Notes under the pieces: generated by a model
The model's input: only the letters and a program-made list of their open reading frames with translations
Databases searched by the model: none
What the model was told of the DNA's origin: nothing
NCBI GenBank assembly: GCA_934663655.1
Contig: CAKUKT010000014.1
Location: forward strand, 1-18,882
Direction of reading: 5' to 3'
Length of the DNA: 18,882 bases
From: an uncultured Victivallaceae bacterium
GTDB lineage: Bacteria; Verrucomicrobiota; Lentisphaeria; Victivallales; Victivallaceae
In this document: positions 1 to 7,819 of the stretch, piece after piece
Position numbering within the stretch: position 1 is the stretch's first letter
Layout: every line of letters starts with the position of its first letter
Position numbers and translations under genes: made by a program

Positions 1-2
1 CG

Positions 3-116
3 GCGCTTGACGCTGATACTCTGGAGGAACCCGGGCCGCACTCCCGTCAGATTCTGCTGGCTGCCGCGGCGTTTTTCGGAACCACCCGTCTGATAGACAA
101 TGAACTTATCGGCTGA
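3..116 (+). CDS. panC: Pantoate--beta-alanine ligase, C-terminal end (partial)
   Basis: Only the last 37 residues are visible, in the frame starting at base 3 and ending at TGA 114-116. They read DADTLEEP, then ILLAAAAFFG, then TRLIDNELIG. This matches the recalled C-terminus of E. coli pantothenate synthetase (DADTLLEV ... ILVAAWLGDARLIDNKMVE) nearly position by position. The enzyme joins pantoate and beta-alanine using ATP in the cytoplasm, the last step of pantothenate synthesis. The catalytic N-terminal Rossmann part lies outside the window. The next gene, hisD, starts 28 bases downstream on the same strand, so the two may be cotranscribed. The fragment is short, but the TRLIDN signature is distinctive. 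Confidence 0.85.
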   Translation, partial: ALDADTLEEPGPHSRQILLAAAAFFGTTRLIDNELIG

Positions 117-144
117 TTGCGCCGGAACGAACTGCGGAGCAGGG

Positions 145-1425
145 ATGAAAAAACTTTTCTATGATGAACCCGGCTTTGACGCCGGTCTGGCGGCGTTGAA
201 GTCACGTGCCGCTTTTCCGCCCGAGGCGGAAAAATCGGCGGCGGGGATCATCGCCGGAGTGCGTTCCCGGGGTGACGCGGCGCTGGTTGAATATGCCGCC
301 GCTTTTGATCATGTTTCGCTGACTCCGGACGATTTCCGGATCCGTGAGGATGAAATCGACGCGGCGGTCAAAACGTTGTGCCGTCGCGACAAGGCCGCTA
401 TCCGCGCCGCCTACGCCAACGTCCGGGAATTTGCCCGGGCCACCCGACCCCGCAGCTGGCGTTATTCTCCGCGGCCCGGGGTGGTTCTCGGTGAGAAATT
501 CACTCCGATGGATCGGGTCGGCGTCTACATCCCAGGTGGTACCGCGCCGCTGGTTTCCACGGTGATTCATACCGCCGGGATTGCTTCGGCTGCCGGAGTG
601 CGCGAGATCGTCGCCGTGACTCCGCCGGGAACAATTCCCGCCGCGACCCTTTATGCGATGCGCCTCTGCGGCGTTTCCGAAATCTACAGGCTCGGCGGGA
701 TCTACGGCGTCGCCGCCATCGCCCTCGGCACTGAAACCATCCGTCCGGTGCAGAAAATCGCCGGACCCGGCAATGCTTATGTTACTGCGGCAAAAAAACT
801 CCTATACGGAGAGGTCGCGATTGATCTGGTTGCCGGTCCATCGGAAGTTCTGATCATTGCCGATGCAGCGGCCAATCCCGCATTTATCGCCGCTGATCTG
901 CTCAGTCAGGCTGAACACGGCAGCGGATTGGAACAGGCGGTGCTGGTCACCGATTCGCGTCCGTTGATCGGGGCGGTCGAGGCGGAACTACTGCGGCAGC
1001 GGGAATCGCTTAAACGCCGGAAAACTATCGACCGGGTGCTCGACCACGGCTTGTTCCTGATTCAAACCCGGAATCTCGACGACGCGGCGGAACTTGCCGG
1101 TGAGTACGCCCCCGAGCATCTCGAAATTCAAACTGCTTCCCCGGAACGGCTGGCGGCGAAAATCAAAGCCGCCGGAGCGATTTTCCTCGGTGAATGGACT
1201 CCGGAACCCGTCGGTGATTTCTGCGCCGGTCCTTCGCATGTTTTGCCGACGGCTTCCAGTGCGAAGAGTTTCAATGGGCTGGAAACTTCAAGTTTCTTCC
1301 GTCGTACCAGTCTGGTCAAGTACAGCCGGGCGGCGATTCAGCGCGAAATTCCCATCATCGAGGCATTTGGACGCATGGAACAGCTCGACGCTCATGGGCG
1401 TTCGGGATCAATTCGCCGCAGTTGA
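145..1425 (+). CDS. hisD: Histidinol dehydrogenase
   Basis: 426-residue protein, the usual HisD length (E. coli numbering is about 2 to 4 residues higher). It oxidises L-histidinol to L-histidine in two NAD-dependent steps. Visible motifs are PGGTAPLVSTV, KIAGPGNAYV, IDLVAGPSEVLI, SQAEHG, YAPEHLEI, VGDFCAGPSHVLPT and ETSSFFRR. The zinc ligands expected for the family are present as Q255, H258, D358 and H417, and the catalytic Glu-His pair as E324/H325. The frame is open back to an ATG at 100, but that lies inside panC. The ATG at 145 has GGAGC five bases upstream and gives the normal N-terminus, so it is chosen. No other his genes are in the window. It follows panC and precedes an unrelated exported protein. 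Confidence 0.97.
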   Translation: MKKLFYDEPGFDAGLAALKSRAAFPPEAEKSAAGIIAGVRSRGDAALVEYAAAFDHVSLTPDDFRIREDEIDAAVKTLCRRDKAAIRAAYANVREFARATRPRSWRYSPRPGVVLGEKFTPMDRVGVYIPGGTAPLVSTVIHTAGIASAAGVREIVAVTPPGTIPAATLYAMRLCGVSEIYRLGGIYGVAAIALGTETIRPVQKIAGPGNAYVTAAKKLLYGEVAIDLVAGPSEVLIIADAAANPAFIAADLLSQAEHGSGLEQAVLVTDSRPLIGAVEAELLRQRESLKRRKTIDRVLDHGLFLIQTRNLDDAAELAGEYAPEHLEIQTASPERLAAKIKAAGAIFLGEWTPEPVGDFCAGPSHVLPTASSAKSFNGLETSSFFRRTSLVKYSRAAIQREIPIIEAFGRMEQLDAHGRSGSIRRS

Positions 1426-1480
1426 GTTGGGGACGGGCCGCAGCGCACGGAACCTGTAACTAAATATCATGGAGGCAGGA

Positions 1481-4255
1481 ATGAAAAACAGGATATCTTG
1501 GGCCCTTCTGGCGCTGCTTGTGGCCTTTCCGGCGATGTCGGACGACAGCGACTGGGAGGCCAGACGGCAGGAGGCGCTTCAGCGCGAACGCCGGGTGATC
1601 TACAACACTGATGGTTGTGATGCACTCTATTTCCCGCGAGATCTGGAACCCACCCGGGAAAATTTCCTGAGTCGGCGTCTGATCCATACTCGCGGCAGCC
1701 GGATTGATTCAGTTTTCTACTGCCCCCAGAGTTCCGGGTTCGGCCACTTCACCTGTCGCAAAGCCGGCGAACCGCTGCTTAACGACGTGCCGATCAACAA
1801 CAAGGTGTACAACGCTACCCGGGACTTCTTCCGGTTGGGGACCGATCCTCTGGAGATGGCGATCGATTTCTGCCACAACGAAGGACTGGAAATATTCGCC
1901 TCAATCCGGGTCAACGACACTCACGATGCCTCCGGCACGCTGGAAGAGCCGCACCCGCTGTTTCCCAGATTCAAACAGCAGCATCCCGAATGCCTGATGG
2001 GAGCTCCCGTCACTGGGCAGCGGCCGCCCTTCTGCAACTGGAGCGCGGTGGATTTTGCTCAGAAGCCGGTGCGTGAAGCGATGAAGAGATTTGTGCGGGA
2101 GTTCTGCTTTAATTACGATATTGACGGCATTGAATACGACTTCATGCGCCACATGCAGCTTTTCAAGAGTGTGGCCTGGGGCGGCAACGCCTCTCCGGAA
2201 GAACTCGATTTGATGACGGAATTGATGACCGATCTCCGGAAGATCTCCGAGGAAGAGGGACGTCGCCGTGGCCGGCCGATTCTGGTCGCGATCCGGGTGC
2301 CGGATTCGGTCGAATACTGCCGCGGCGTCGGCATTGATCTTGAGAAATGGCTCGAAAACGGTCTCGTCGACATCCTGATAACCAGCAGCTACTTCCAGCT
2401 CAACCCCTGGAAATACAGCGCTGATCTCGCGAAAAAGTACAGCGTCAAATTTTATCCGTCTCTGGATGAGTCCAGAATCGGCAATTCGCGTCTTCCGGTT
2501 CCAGGACGAAACAGCCTCCCCTCCTATTTCGCCCGGGCTCTGGACGCGCTCAATTCCGGTGCCGACGGCATCTACTATTTCAACATGGAGGGCAAATCCC
2601 ACCTGCAGAATACCATGCGCGGGAAGGTCGAGGATCTTGCCGATGAGAAAAAGGCTTATTTCGCCACGGTTCGAGGTTCTGGTGGCTATTCTTCCGGGTT
2701 CTATCTGCGTGGAGGGAGCGGTTTCAGCAATCTGCCCCGGATCGAACCCGGTGAAGTGGCGGTGTCGCCGGTGAAGTTCGATATTTCGATCGGTGATGAT
2801 CTCGACGTTCCCGGGAGCCGGGCGGTTGTGCAGGCTTTTGCCCAGGTTCGTGCTCCGAAAGGCACAGTTTTCGAACTCAACGCCAACGGCGAAGTTTTCC
2901 GGCCGACGCCGGTGACCGGCGGCATTCTCCGGTTTGATCTCGGCCAGGCGCTGCACCAGGGAGTCAACCATTTTGAATTCACTTCGAAAGTGCCGGAGGA
3001 CCGTGAAGTTGAATTCAACACCATTCTGGCTGGAAATGTGCTGCTCGCGGGCAAGAATCAGGCGCCCTGGCGCCGGTTGTTCCAGAACAACGTCGGGGCT
3101 ACCGAGAAGATCGTCGACGGCGCTTATATGCTGATCGATCCTGATGATGGCCAGTCGATGCCGAACCTGATCTATCCGCTCTCCGGCGCAACTCAGGAAA
3201 CTTCGATCCGCTGCAAACTAAAGGTGGAACCCGGTTCAACCCGCGGTTCGGTCGTGATGCGGATTGCCGATGGGGCGGCGGTTGAAATCATCAATTTTGA
3301 ACCGGACACCGTCAGCTTCGAGTACGGTGGTCAGCAGGCGAAATTTGACACCACCGGCCGTTTCCACGATTACCGGGTGGAGATCAAGCGCAATGACAAG
3401 ATCGAACTCTGGGCGGATGGCAAGCTGCTGCTTGAAAATTCCGGTTTGAAAAATCAGCCGGCGATGGATTCTGCGCGCGAACTCAAGGGCTATGCTTTTT
3501 CGACCGATTACATGCACAACCGCAGCCTGCTGATTGGATCACTGAGCGCTTCCGGGCATGGCGCCGGGAGCTGGAAGGAGCTGGAACTCGGCGACCGCGA
3601 CGTCTATCTGGAGGACTTCTGTGTTGTCATCGATTATCCCGAGCTGTTGCCTGAAGCGCTGGAGAAGGCGGCATCAGCGGAGATCGAACCGCTCGTCAAG
3701 ATCGATATCGCCGACGGCAAACCGTCGCTTGACGGCAAAGTCAACAGCAATTATCGGCCCGCGCTGATAACGGTGGAGGACGGTGGGCTGCGTCTCGTCC
3801 ATGATTCGAAGGAGAGGGGGGCTGATTATCAACGTTTTGCCGTGGACGATCCGCGGCTGCTGCACCCGGAGGAAACCCTGATTGCCGAATGGCGGGGACG
3901 GGTAATCGCCGCTTCCGACGACAAGCCGGAGTCAGCCCAGGTGGCGCTTGTGGTTGAAGGCAAAGATGGTATTCGGGATGTGGTGGTGCGGATCGGCGCG
4001 GATGCGCTGGCGACTCCGTGGGGACGGGTGGTGCCGGCGGATACGAAGCTTTCGCAGTGGAATAAGTTCCGTCTTGCCTTCGATCCGGAAACCGGACGCG
4101 GCGCGTTGTGGATTAACGATCGTTACGTCACCGGCGGGCCGGTAAAGGTCGCCGGCCACCGGGAGAAGCCGTTCATTTATGTCGGCGACGCTTCGGGAGG
4201 AATTTCCGGGGTCTTCGGACTGGCCGATTTCCGGCTGGGAACGGTGAAAAAATAA
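1481..4255 (+). CDS. Exported TIM-barrel glycosyl-hydrolase-like protein with two jelly-roll-like C-terminal regions
   Basis: 924 residues from the ATG at 1481, which has GGAGG about six bases upstream; an ATG at 1469 has no such site. Residues 1-20 form a signal peptide (KNR, hydrophobic ALLALLVAF, then AMS before DD), so the protein is exported. Residues about 35-390 look like a TIM barrel of the family-10-like glycosyl-hydrolase group (GHL10/DUF187-like). They include LEIFASIRVNDTHD and the barrel-strand motif DGIEYDF with acidic D215, E218 and D220, the best catalytic candidates. About 430-520 is a beta-rich region. Two stretches, roughly 560-710 and 750-924, resemble concanavalin-A/LamG-like jelly rolls (YRVEIKRNDKIELWADGKLL; FRLAFDPETGRGALWIND), often carbohydrate-binding. 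The substrate is unknown. The gene follows hisD by 55 bases with no obvious own promoter and ends at a strong terminator. The fold is moderately sure; catalysis is inferred. Confidence 0.72.
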   Translation: MKNRISWALLALLVAFPAMSDDSDWEARRQEALQRERRVIYNTDGCDALYFPRDLEPTRENFLSRRLIHTRGSRIDSVFYCPQSSGFGHFTCRKAGEPLLNDVPINNKVYNATRDFFRLGTDPLEMAIDFCHNEGLEIFASIRVNDTHDASGTLEEPHPLFPRFKQQHPECLMGAPVTGQRPPFCNWSAVDFAQKPVREAMKRFVREFCFNYDIDGIEYDFMRHMQLFKSVAWGGNASPEELDLMTELMTDLRKISEEEGRRRGRPILVAIRVPDSVEYCRGVGIDLEKWLENGLVDILITSSYFQLNPWKYSADLAKKYSVKFYPSLDESRIGNSRLPVPGRNSLPSYFARALDALNSGADGIYYFNMEGKSHLQNTMRGKVEDLADEKKAYFATVRGSGGYSSGFYLRGGSGFSNLPRIEPGEVAVSPVKFDISIGDDLDVPGSRAVVQAFAQVRAPKGTVFELNANGEVFRPTPVTGGILRFDLGQALHQGVNHFEFTSKVPEDREVEFNTILAGNVLLAGKNQAPWRRLFQNNVGATEKIVDGAYMLIDPDDGQSMPNLIYPLSGATQETSIRCKLKVEPGSTRGSVVMRIADGAAVEIINFEPDTVSFEYGGQQAKFDTTGRFHDYRVEIKRNDKIELWADGKLLLENSGLKNQPAMDSARELKGYAFSTDYMHNRSLLIGSLSASGHGAGSWKELELGDRDVYLEDFCVVIDYPELLPEALEKAASAEIEPLVKIDIADGKPSLDGKVNSNYRPALITVEDGGLRLVHDSKERGADYQRFAVDDPRLLHPEETLIAEWRGRVIAASDDKPESAQVALVVEGKDGIRDVVVRIGADALATPWGRVVPADTKLSQWNKFRLAFDPETGRGALWINDRYVTGGPVKVAGHREKPFIYVGDASGGISGVFGLADFRLGTVKK

Positions 4256-4293
4256 CCGTTTTGCGGATTGCGTTTTTAAAGAGTTTTTCCTTT

Positions 4294-4320
4294 GCCGGGG
4301 GCAACCCCGGCTTTTCTTTT
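4294..4320 (+). terminator. Rho-independent terminator after the exported GHL-like gene
   Basis: A perfect 7-bp stem, GCCGGGG (4294-4300) and CCCCGGC (4305-4311), encloses a GCAA tetraloop and is followed by TTTTCTTTT (4312-4320). It lies 39 bases after the stop codon at 4255. Confidence 0.92.
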
Positions 4321-4430
4321 GGATAGGTGCGCAATGTTTGCCGGCAATTGGAGGAGGGATCACCGGTGCGGATATGATTTCCGGTTTTCCGCCGGTTGGT
4401 CGCTCCGGCCGGGAAAAGCTGTTTTTCTAC

Positions 4431-4459
4431 TTGAAAAGCGTTGTTTTCGGCAGTATTTT
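4431..4459 (+). promoter_or_regulatory. Candidate sigma-70-type promoter for the amidotransferase gene
   Basis: TTGAAA (4431-4436) and TATTTT (4454-4459) are separated by exactly 17 bases. The gap from 4321 to 4589 has no convincing gene, so a promoter is expected here, after the terminator at 4294-4320 and before the gene at 4590. The -10 matches only partly. Confidence 0.5.
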
Positions 4460-4463
4460 ATCG

Positions 4464-4475
4464 CTGTCGCGACAG
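4464..4475. promoter_or_regulatory. Perfect 12-bp palindrome, candidate operator
   Basis: CTGTCGCGACAG equals its own reverse complement. It begins four bases after the candidate -10 box, so it would cover the transcription start. That is a classic repressor position. No regulator in the window can be tied to it. Confidence 0.4.
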
Positions 4476-4589
4476 TGATGAAAATGGCAATTCCGGGAGA
4501 GGTGATGACGGAATCCCGGTCGTGGTCGTGTTCTGGCGCGGTTACCGGAAGGAGGGAGCCGTGCGCTTTAATTCTGAAAGGGGGCAGTT

Positions 4590-5267
4590 ATGGGTGGACA
4601 GGTGCTGGTCGGCGTCGCTTTTCCGGAGCGCATTGATGCGGTTTACCGTCCCTGGCAGGTCAACTATCTGAATGCACTCAGATCCTCCGGGGCCGTGCCG
4701 CTCGGGCTACCGATTAATTTTGACCGGGAGCTGATCGCCGATCAGCTGGCGAGGGTGGATGGCGTTTTTCTCACCGGCGGCGCTGATATCAATCCCTCTT
4801 TTTACGGAGAAGCTCCGAATGGCGCCGGGGCGTCGTCGGCGGAGCGGGATGAATTTGAATCGATTCTGGTTCCGGAGGTGCTTCGTCGTGATCTGCCGGT
4901 TTTCGGGGTGTGCCGGGGGATTCAGGCGTTGAATGTCTTCTCCGGGGGGTCGCTGATTCAGCACCTGGAGGATCATCCGGGAGGCGACGCCTGTGAGCAT
5001 GAAATATCGATCCTGGGAGGCAGACTGGCCCGGATAATCGGGGCGGATTCCTTGGTGGTGAACAGTTTTCACCATCAGGCAGTCCGGCTTCCGGCGCCGG
5101 GATTTGCGATCACCGCCTGCACTCACTCCGGGGTGATCGAGGCGATCGAACATCCTGAGGCGCATTTCGTGCTCGGAGTGCAGTGGCACCCGGAACGTAC
5201 TTACAACCAGGATGAAAATTCCCGGAAGTTGTTTGATGCCTTCGTTGCCGCCTGCCGGGGCAGGTGA
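4590..5267 (+). CDS. Class I glutamine amidotransferase-like hydrolase (peptidase C26, PuuD type)
   Basis: 225 residues; the ATG has AAGGGGG (4578-4584) five bases upstream. The family hydrolyses gamma-glutamyl amide bonds, for example gamma-glutamyl-GABA or folate polyglutamate, in the cytoplasm. Visible motifs are VFLTGGADINPSFYGE, the nucleophile elbow FGVCRGIQALNVFSGG with C108, the oxyanion region VNSFHHQAV, and GVQWHPER with H200 and E202, giving the full Cys-His-Glu triad. At 225 residues it is slightly shorter than PuuD (about 254). No puu or GABA genes lie nearby. It sits 82 bases before the acyl-carrier cluster with no clear terminator or promoter between, so it could belong to that transcript. 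The true substrate is unknown; the family assignment is firm. Confidence 0.88.
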   Translation: MGGQVLVGVAFPERIDAVYRPWQVNYLNALRSSGAVPLGLPINFDRELIADQLARVDGVFLTGGADINPSFYGEAPNGAGASSAERDEFESILVPEVLRRDLPVFGVCRGIQALNVFSGGSLIQHLEDHPGGDACEHEISILGGRLARIIGADSLVVNSFHHQAVRLPAPGFAITACTHSGVIEAIEHPEAHFVLGVQWHPERTYNQDENSRKLFDAFVAACRGR

Positions 5268-5349
5268 AGATTTCCGGCGGGTGGTCGGGGCGGCGGATAC
5301 AGAACAGGAACGGCGGAAAGTTTAAAATATTTTTCAAGAGGTTTTCAAG

Positions 5350-5619
5350 ATGGATGAGGTTACCGCGGCTTTCCGGGAGGAATTCAAGCGAAATTTGATC
5401 GAATGGCTGCAGCTTGAGGGAAAAACCCCGGCGGATATCGTCGATGATGAACCGTTGTTCGGCGCCGGGCTCGGACTTGATTCGCTGGACGCGGTGGAAA
5501 TCGTGATCATGCTTCAGCGTAAATACGATATTCCGCAGCGTGAGGTTGATCAGCGGCGGGAGATTTTCGCCACTTTCGCCGCGTTGAGTGATTTCGTTCA
5601 GTCCCGGAGCGCGAAGTGA
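5350..5619 (+). CDS. Acyl carrier protein 1
   Basis: 89-residue acidic helical protein with the phosphopantetheine attachment motif GLGLDSLDAVEIV; the modified serine is S45. It would carry acyl intermediates as thioesters once a phosphopantetheinyl transferase has loaded it; no such transferase is in the window. AAGAGG (5336-5341) precedes the ATG. Upstream bases 5319-5336 are AT-rich, but no good promoter pair is visible. The stop TGA (5617-5619) overlaps the GTG start of the ketosynthase (GTGA), which suggests coupled translation. It is the first gene of a six-gene acyl-condensation block. Its sequence resembles the stand-alone carriers of aryl-polyene-type and fatty-acid-type systems; the cognate product is unknown. 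Confidence 0.93.
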   Translation: MDEVTAAFREEFKRNLIEWLQLEGKTPADIVDDEPLFGAGLGLDSLDAVEIVIMLQRKYDIPQREVDQRREIFATFAALSDFVQSRSAK

Positions 5620-6809
5620 AGCAACTTCCCTCTCCGCTTGCCGGAGTTTCCGGCATGGGTGCATTGTCCGCTCTCGGCTGTGGCATTGCCGCCACCAGCA
5701 GCGGGCTTTTCGCCGCGCAACCGCCGCTGCCGCTGCCGCCGCGCCGGGTTGAAACGGCGTTGAAACTGCCGGTATTTGAAATCAGTTCGTTCGCCGGAGA
5801 ATCCGGACGGGCCGGCGGGGTCACCATCTCCCTGCTCGAGTCGGCGCTGGCCGAAGCCCTCGACGCCGCACAGCTCACCGGTGATATGCTTGCCGGACGC
5901 CGGGTCGGGGTCGCGATCGGCACCACCGTGGCCTGTCAGCTCAACGACATCCCTTTTTATGCCCGTCTGCGTGAAGGCAACCGGCCGGATGAGCAGGTTT
6001 TCCGCAACTATGTTGATTTCTCCCCGGCGGAATATCTGCGGCGGAAGTTCCGGCTGAAGGGACCGGCTCTGACCGTCTCCAACGCCTGTACCTCCGGGGC
6101 AGACGCGATCGGCATCGGCGGCATGTGGATTGCTTCCGGGCAGTGCGATATCGTGATCGCCGGCGGGGCGGATGAACTGAACCGGGTTCCGCTCGACGGA
6201 TTCAATGCGCTCGGAGTATGTTCGCAATTTCCCTGCGCGCCTTTCGACGCCGGACGTGCCGGGCTGAACCTCGGCGAGGGCGCCGGTGTGGTCGTGCTGG
6301 AAACACTGGAATCGGCAGCGCGCCGCGGTGTGAAGCCGCGTTTTACGTTGCGGGGATTCGGCAAACGGGCGGACGCCTTTCACATCACCCAGCCCCATCC
6401 GGAAGGCCGGGAGCTGGAAAACGCGATCCGGCTGGCGTTGCGGGGACTTCCGCCGGAAGAGATCGGTTTCGTCAACGCCCACGGTACCGGCACCCTGGTC
6501 AATGACCGAGTGGAGGGCGCTGTGTTGAACCGGGTTTTCGGACCGGAACTCAAGTTCATGTCCACCAAGGCGGTGACCGGTCATACCCTCGGCGCCGCCG
6601 GAGCCCTGGAGTTTATCTTCTGCTGCCTGATGCTCGAAGCCGGGATGGCGGCGCGCAGTCACCGGTTCCAGCGGCTGCCGGAAGATATCCCGCTGGCTCC
6701 GCTGCGGGAGAATTGCGCGGTGGCATCCCGCTGGGCGCTCTCCACATCGCTGGCCTTCGGCGGATCCAACACCGCGCTGCTGGTTGCGCGGGAAGGGGGG
6801 GAGGAATGA
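5616..6809 (+). CDS. Beta-ketoacyl-ACP synthase (FabF/type II PKS-like)
   Basis: 397 residues from a GTG start with GGAG (5606-5609) six bases upstream; the start overlaps the stop of carrier protein 1. It should catalyse decarboxylative Claisen condensation of an acyl group with malonyl-ACP. The full catalytic set is visible: C158 in NACTSGADAIG, H289 in NAHGTGTLVND, K318 and H323 in STKAVTGHTLGAAGALE. The C-terminal LAFGGSN loop is also present. Length is slightly below FabF (about 412). The N-terminus is rather divergent, with a Pro-rich stretch near residues 36-43. It is followed by a Cys-less short ketosynthase-like protein, with ATGA overlap. This arrangement recalls KS/chain-length-factor pairs. 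It is probably not the housekeeping FabF, because of this context and the absence of fab neighbours. Confidence 0.93.
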   Translation: MKQLPSPLAGVSGMGALSALGCGIAATSSGLFAAQPPLPLPPRRVETALKLPVFEISSFAGESGRAGGVTISLLESALAEALDAAQLTGDMLAGRRVGVAIGTTVACQLNDIPFYARLREGNRPDEQVFRNYVDFSPAEYLRRKFRLKGPALTVSNACTSGADAIGIGGMWIASGQCDIVIAGGADELNRVPLDGFNALGVCSQFPCAPFDAGRAGLNLGEGAGVVVLETLESAARRGVKPRFTLRGFGKRADAFHITQPHPEGRELENAIRLALRGLPPEEIGFVNAHGTGTLVNDRVEGAVLNRVFGPELKFMSTKAVTGHTLGAAGALEFIFCCLMLEAGMAARSHRFQRLPEDIPLAPLRENCAVASRWALSTSLAFGGSNTALLVAREGGEE

Positions 6810-7537
6810 CCGGAAAGACGATTTTCATCCAGGGATTCGCCGGTTTTTCGGCGCCGTTGCTGCCCGGATTTCTCCCGCTTGAAGAGAGTGCGCTCAAACA
6901 AACCCGGGAACGTTTCTCGCTGCGCCGTGCTGATCGTTTCACCACACTGGCGGTGATGGCCGCGGCTGCCGCGGCTCCGGGGATCGACGGGGAGACGGCG
7001 CTGATCACCGCTTCGGCGTTCGGGCCGCATCGGACGACCTTTGCTACGCTCGATGATATTCTGGATTTTGCGGAGGATGAAATTTTACCGACAAAATTTT
7101 CTCATTCGGTTCACAATGCCGCCGCCTCGTATCTCGGCGTGGTGCTCGGATTGCGCGGTCCGGTGCTGGCGGTAACCGGTTTTGAAATGGTCTGGTTTGA
7201 AGCGATGGAACTTGCCGCAACCCTGCTTGCCTCCGAAATGGCACCGCAGGTTCTGGTGGTGGCTGCGGAGGAAAAGGCGCTGCTGACCGAACGCGCCGAA
7301 GCGTTTTATCCGGGGAAATTCCCCGGTCCATTCACCGAGGGAGCGGCGGCGTTGCTGCTCTCCTCGCGTGAAGGAGACAATCATTTTGGTTCGCTGGTGG
7401 TTGACCGGGATCGAAACGGCGGACGCAGCGGATTTGCTTTCGGGCTCGAGCTCGACTTCTGGAATGGGCTGACGGCCGGGGCTGTTCCGGAAAATTGTCA
7501 CGTACTCGGCATGCCGGCAGTGGTTCCGGCGGGATGA
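6806..7537 (+). CDS. Short ketosynthase-like protein lacking the active-site Cys (chain-length-factor-like, PF13723 type)
   Basis: 243 residues. The ATG at 6806 overlaps the ketosynthase stop (ATGA) and has GGGGGGAGG just upstream. The frame is open further upstream, but only inside the ketosynthase gene. The region LPTKFSHSVHNAAASYLGVVLGLRG followed by VLVVAAEEKALL is typical of the Ketoacyl-synt_2 family, which covers only the N-terminal half of the thiolase fold. Where an active ketosynthase has the nucleophilic Cys, this protein reads AVTGFEM, with no Cys. The second half with the two His residues is missing altogether. It is therefore probably non-catalytic and may partner the ketosynthase or limit chain length, as proposed for similar proteins in aryl polyene clusters. 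That role is an inference. Confidence 0.8.
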   Translation: MTGKTIFIQGFAGFSAPLLPGFLPLEESALKQTRERFSLRRADRFTTLAVMAAAAAAPGIDGETALITASAFGPHRTTFATLDDILDFAEDEILPTKFSHSVHNAAASYLGVVLGLRGPVLAVTGFEMVWFEAMELAATLLASEMAPQVLVVAAEEKALLTERAEAFYPGKFPGPFTEGAAALLLSSREGDNHFGSLVVDRDRNGGRSGFAFGLELDFWNGLTAGAVPENCHVLGMPAVVPAG

Positions 7538-7546
7538 TTTGAGCGC

Positions 7547-7552
7547 AGGAGG
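7547..7552 (+). promoter_or_regulatory. Shine-Dalgarno site that decides the carrier protein 2 start
   Basis: AGGAGG abuts the ATG at 7553 with no spacer, but stands six bases before the ATG at 7559. The second ATG is therefore the likely start. Confidence 0.7.
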
Positions 7553-7558
7553 ATGGAA

Positions 7559-7807
7559 ATGGAGGACGTTCAAGAGGTGCTGGCCGGAATTATCCGGGAG
7601 ATTTCAGTTATGACTTCTGTTCCCGAGGCGGAACTTCTTCCGGACGGTTCATTTGCCGACAACCGGATCGATTCGCTGAGCTTTGTCACGCTGCTGCTCT
7701 TTGTAAAGCGCCGCTGGCAGCTCGATTATCTCGCGGGAACGCTCGCCGCGGCCGATGTCGCTTCTCCGGCGGCTCTGGCAAAACGGATCGTCGCTGATCG
7801 TGCGTAA
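7559..7807 (+). CDS. Acyl carrier protein 2
   Basis: 82 residues from the ATG at 7559 (a longer reading from 7553 adds Met-Glu, but its spacing to AGGAGG is impossible). The attachment motif is NRIDSLSFVTLLLFV with the phosphopantetheine serine S39. The C-terminal helix pattern DVASPAALAKRIV is typical of carrier domains. It differs clearly from carrier protein 1 (FADNRIDSL against GAGLGLDSL, and a less acidic helix II with VKRRW). The two carriers probably serve different partners, for example starter against extender, or ligase against ketosynthase. It lies 21 bases after the ketosynthase-like gene and 12 bases before the acyltransferase-like gene. Confidence 0.9.
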   Translation: MEDVQEVLAGIIREISVMTSVPEAELLPDGSFADNRIDSLSFVTLLLFVKRRWQLDYLAGTLAAADVASPAALAKRIVADRA

Positions 7808-7819
7808 TCGGCGGTTGTG

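Noticed and set aside
4292..4671. Short plus-strand frames (114 and 76 codons) between the terminator and the C26 gene
   Set aside because: They overlap the terminator or the C26 gene, lack motifs, and no sensible ribosome site supports them.
5251..5264. Hairpin CCTGC-CGGG-GCAGG just before the stop of the C26 gene as a terminator
   Set aside because: Short stem inside the coding region and no T-run after it.
5598..6662. 354-codon minus-strand frame opposite the ketosynthase
   Set aside because: The ketosynthase on the plus strand has all catalytic motifs; the antisense product is low-complexity and rich in Arg and Gly.
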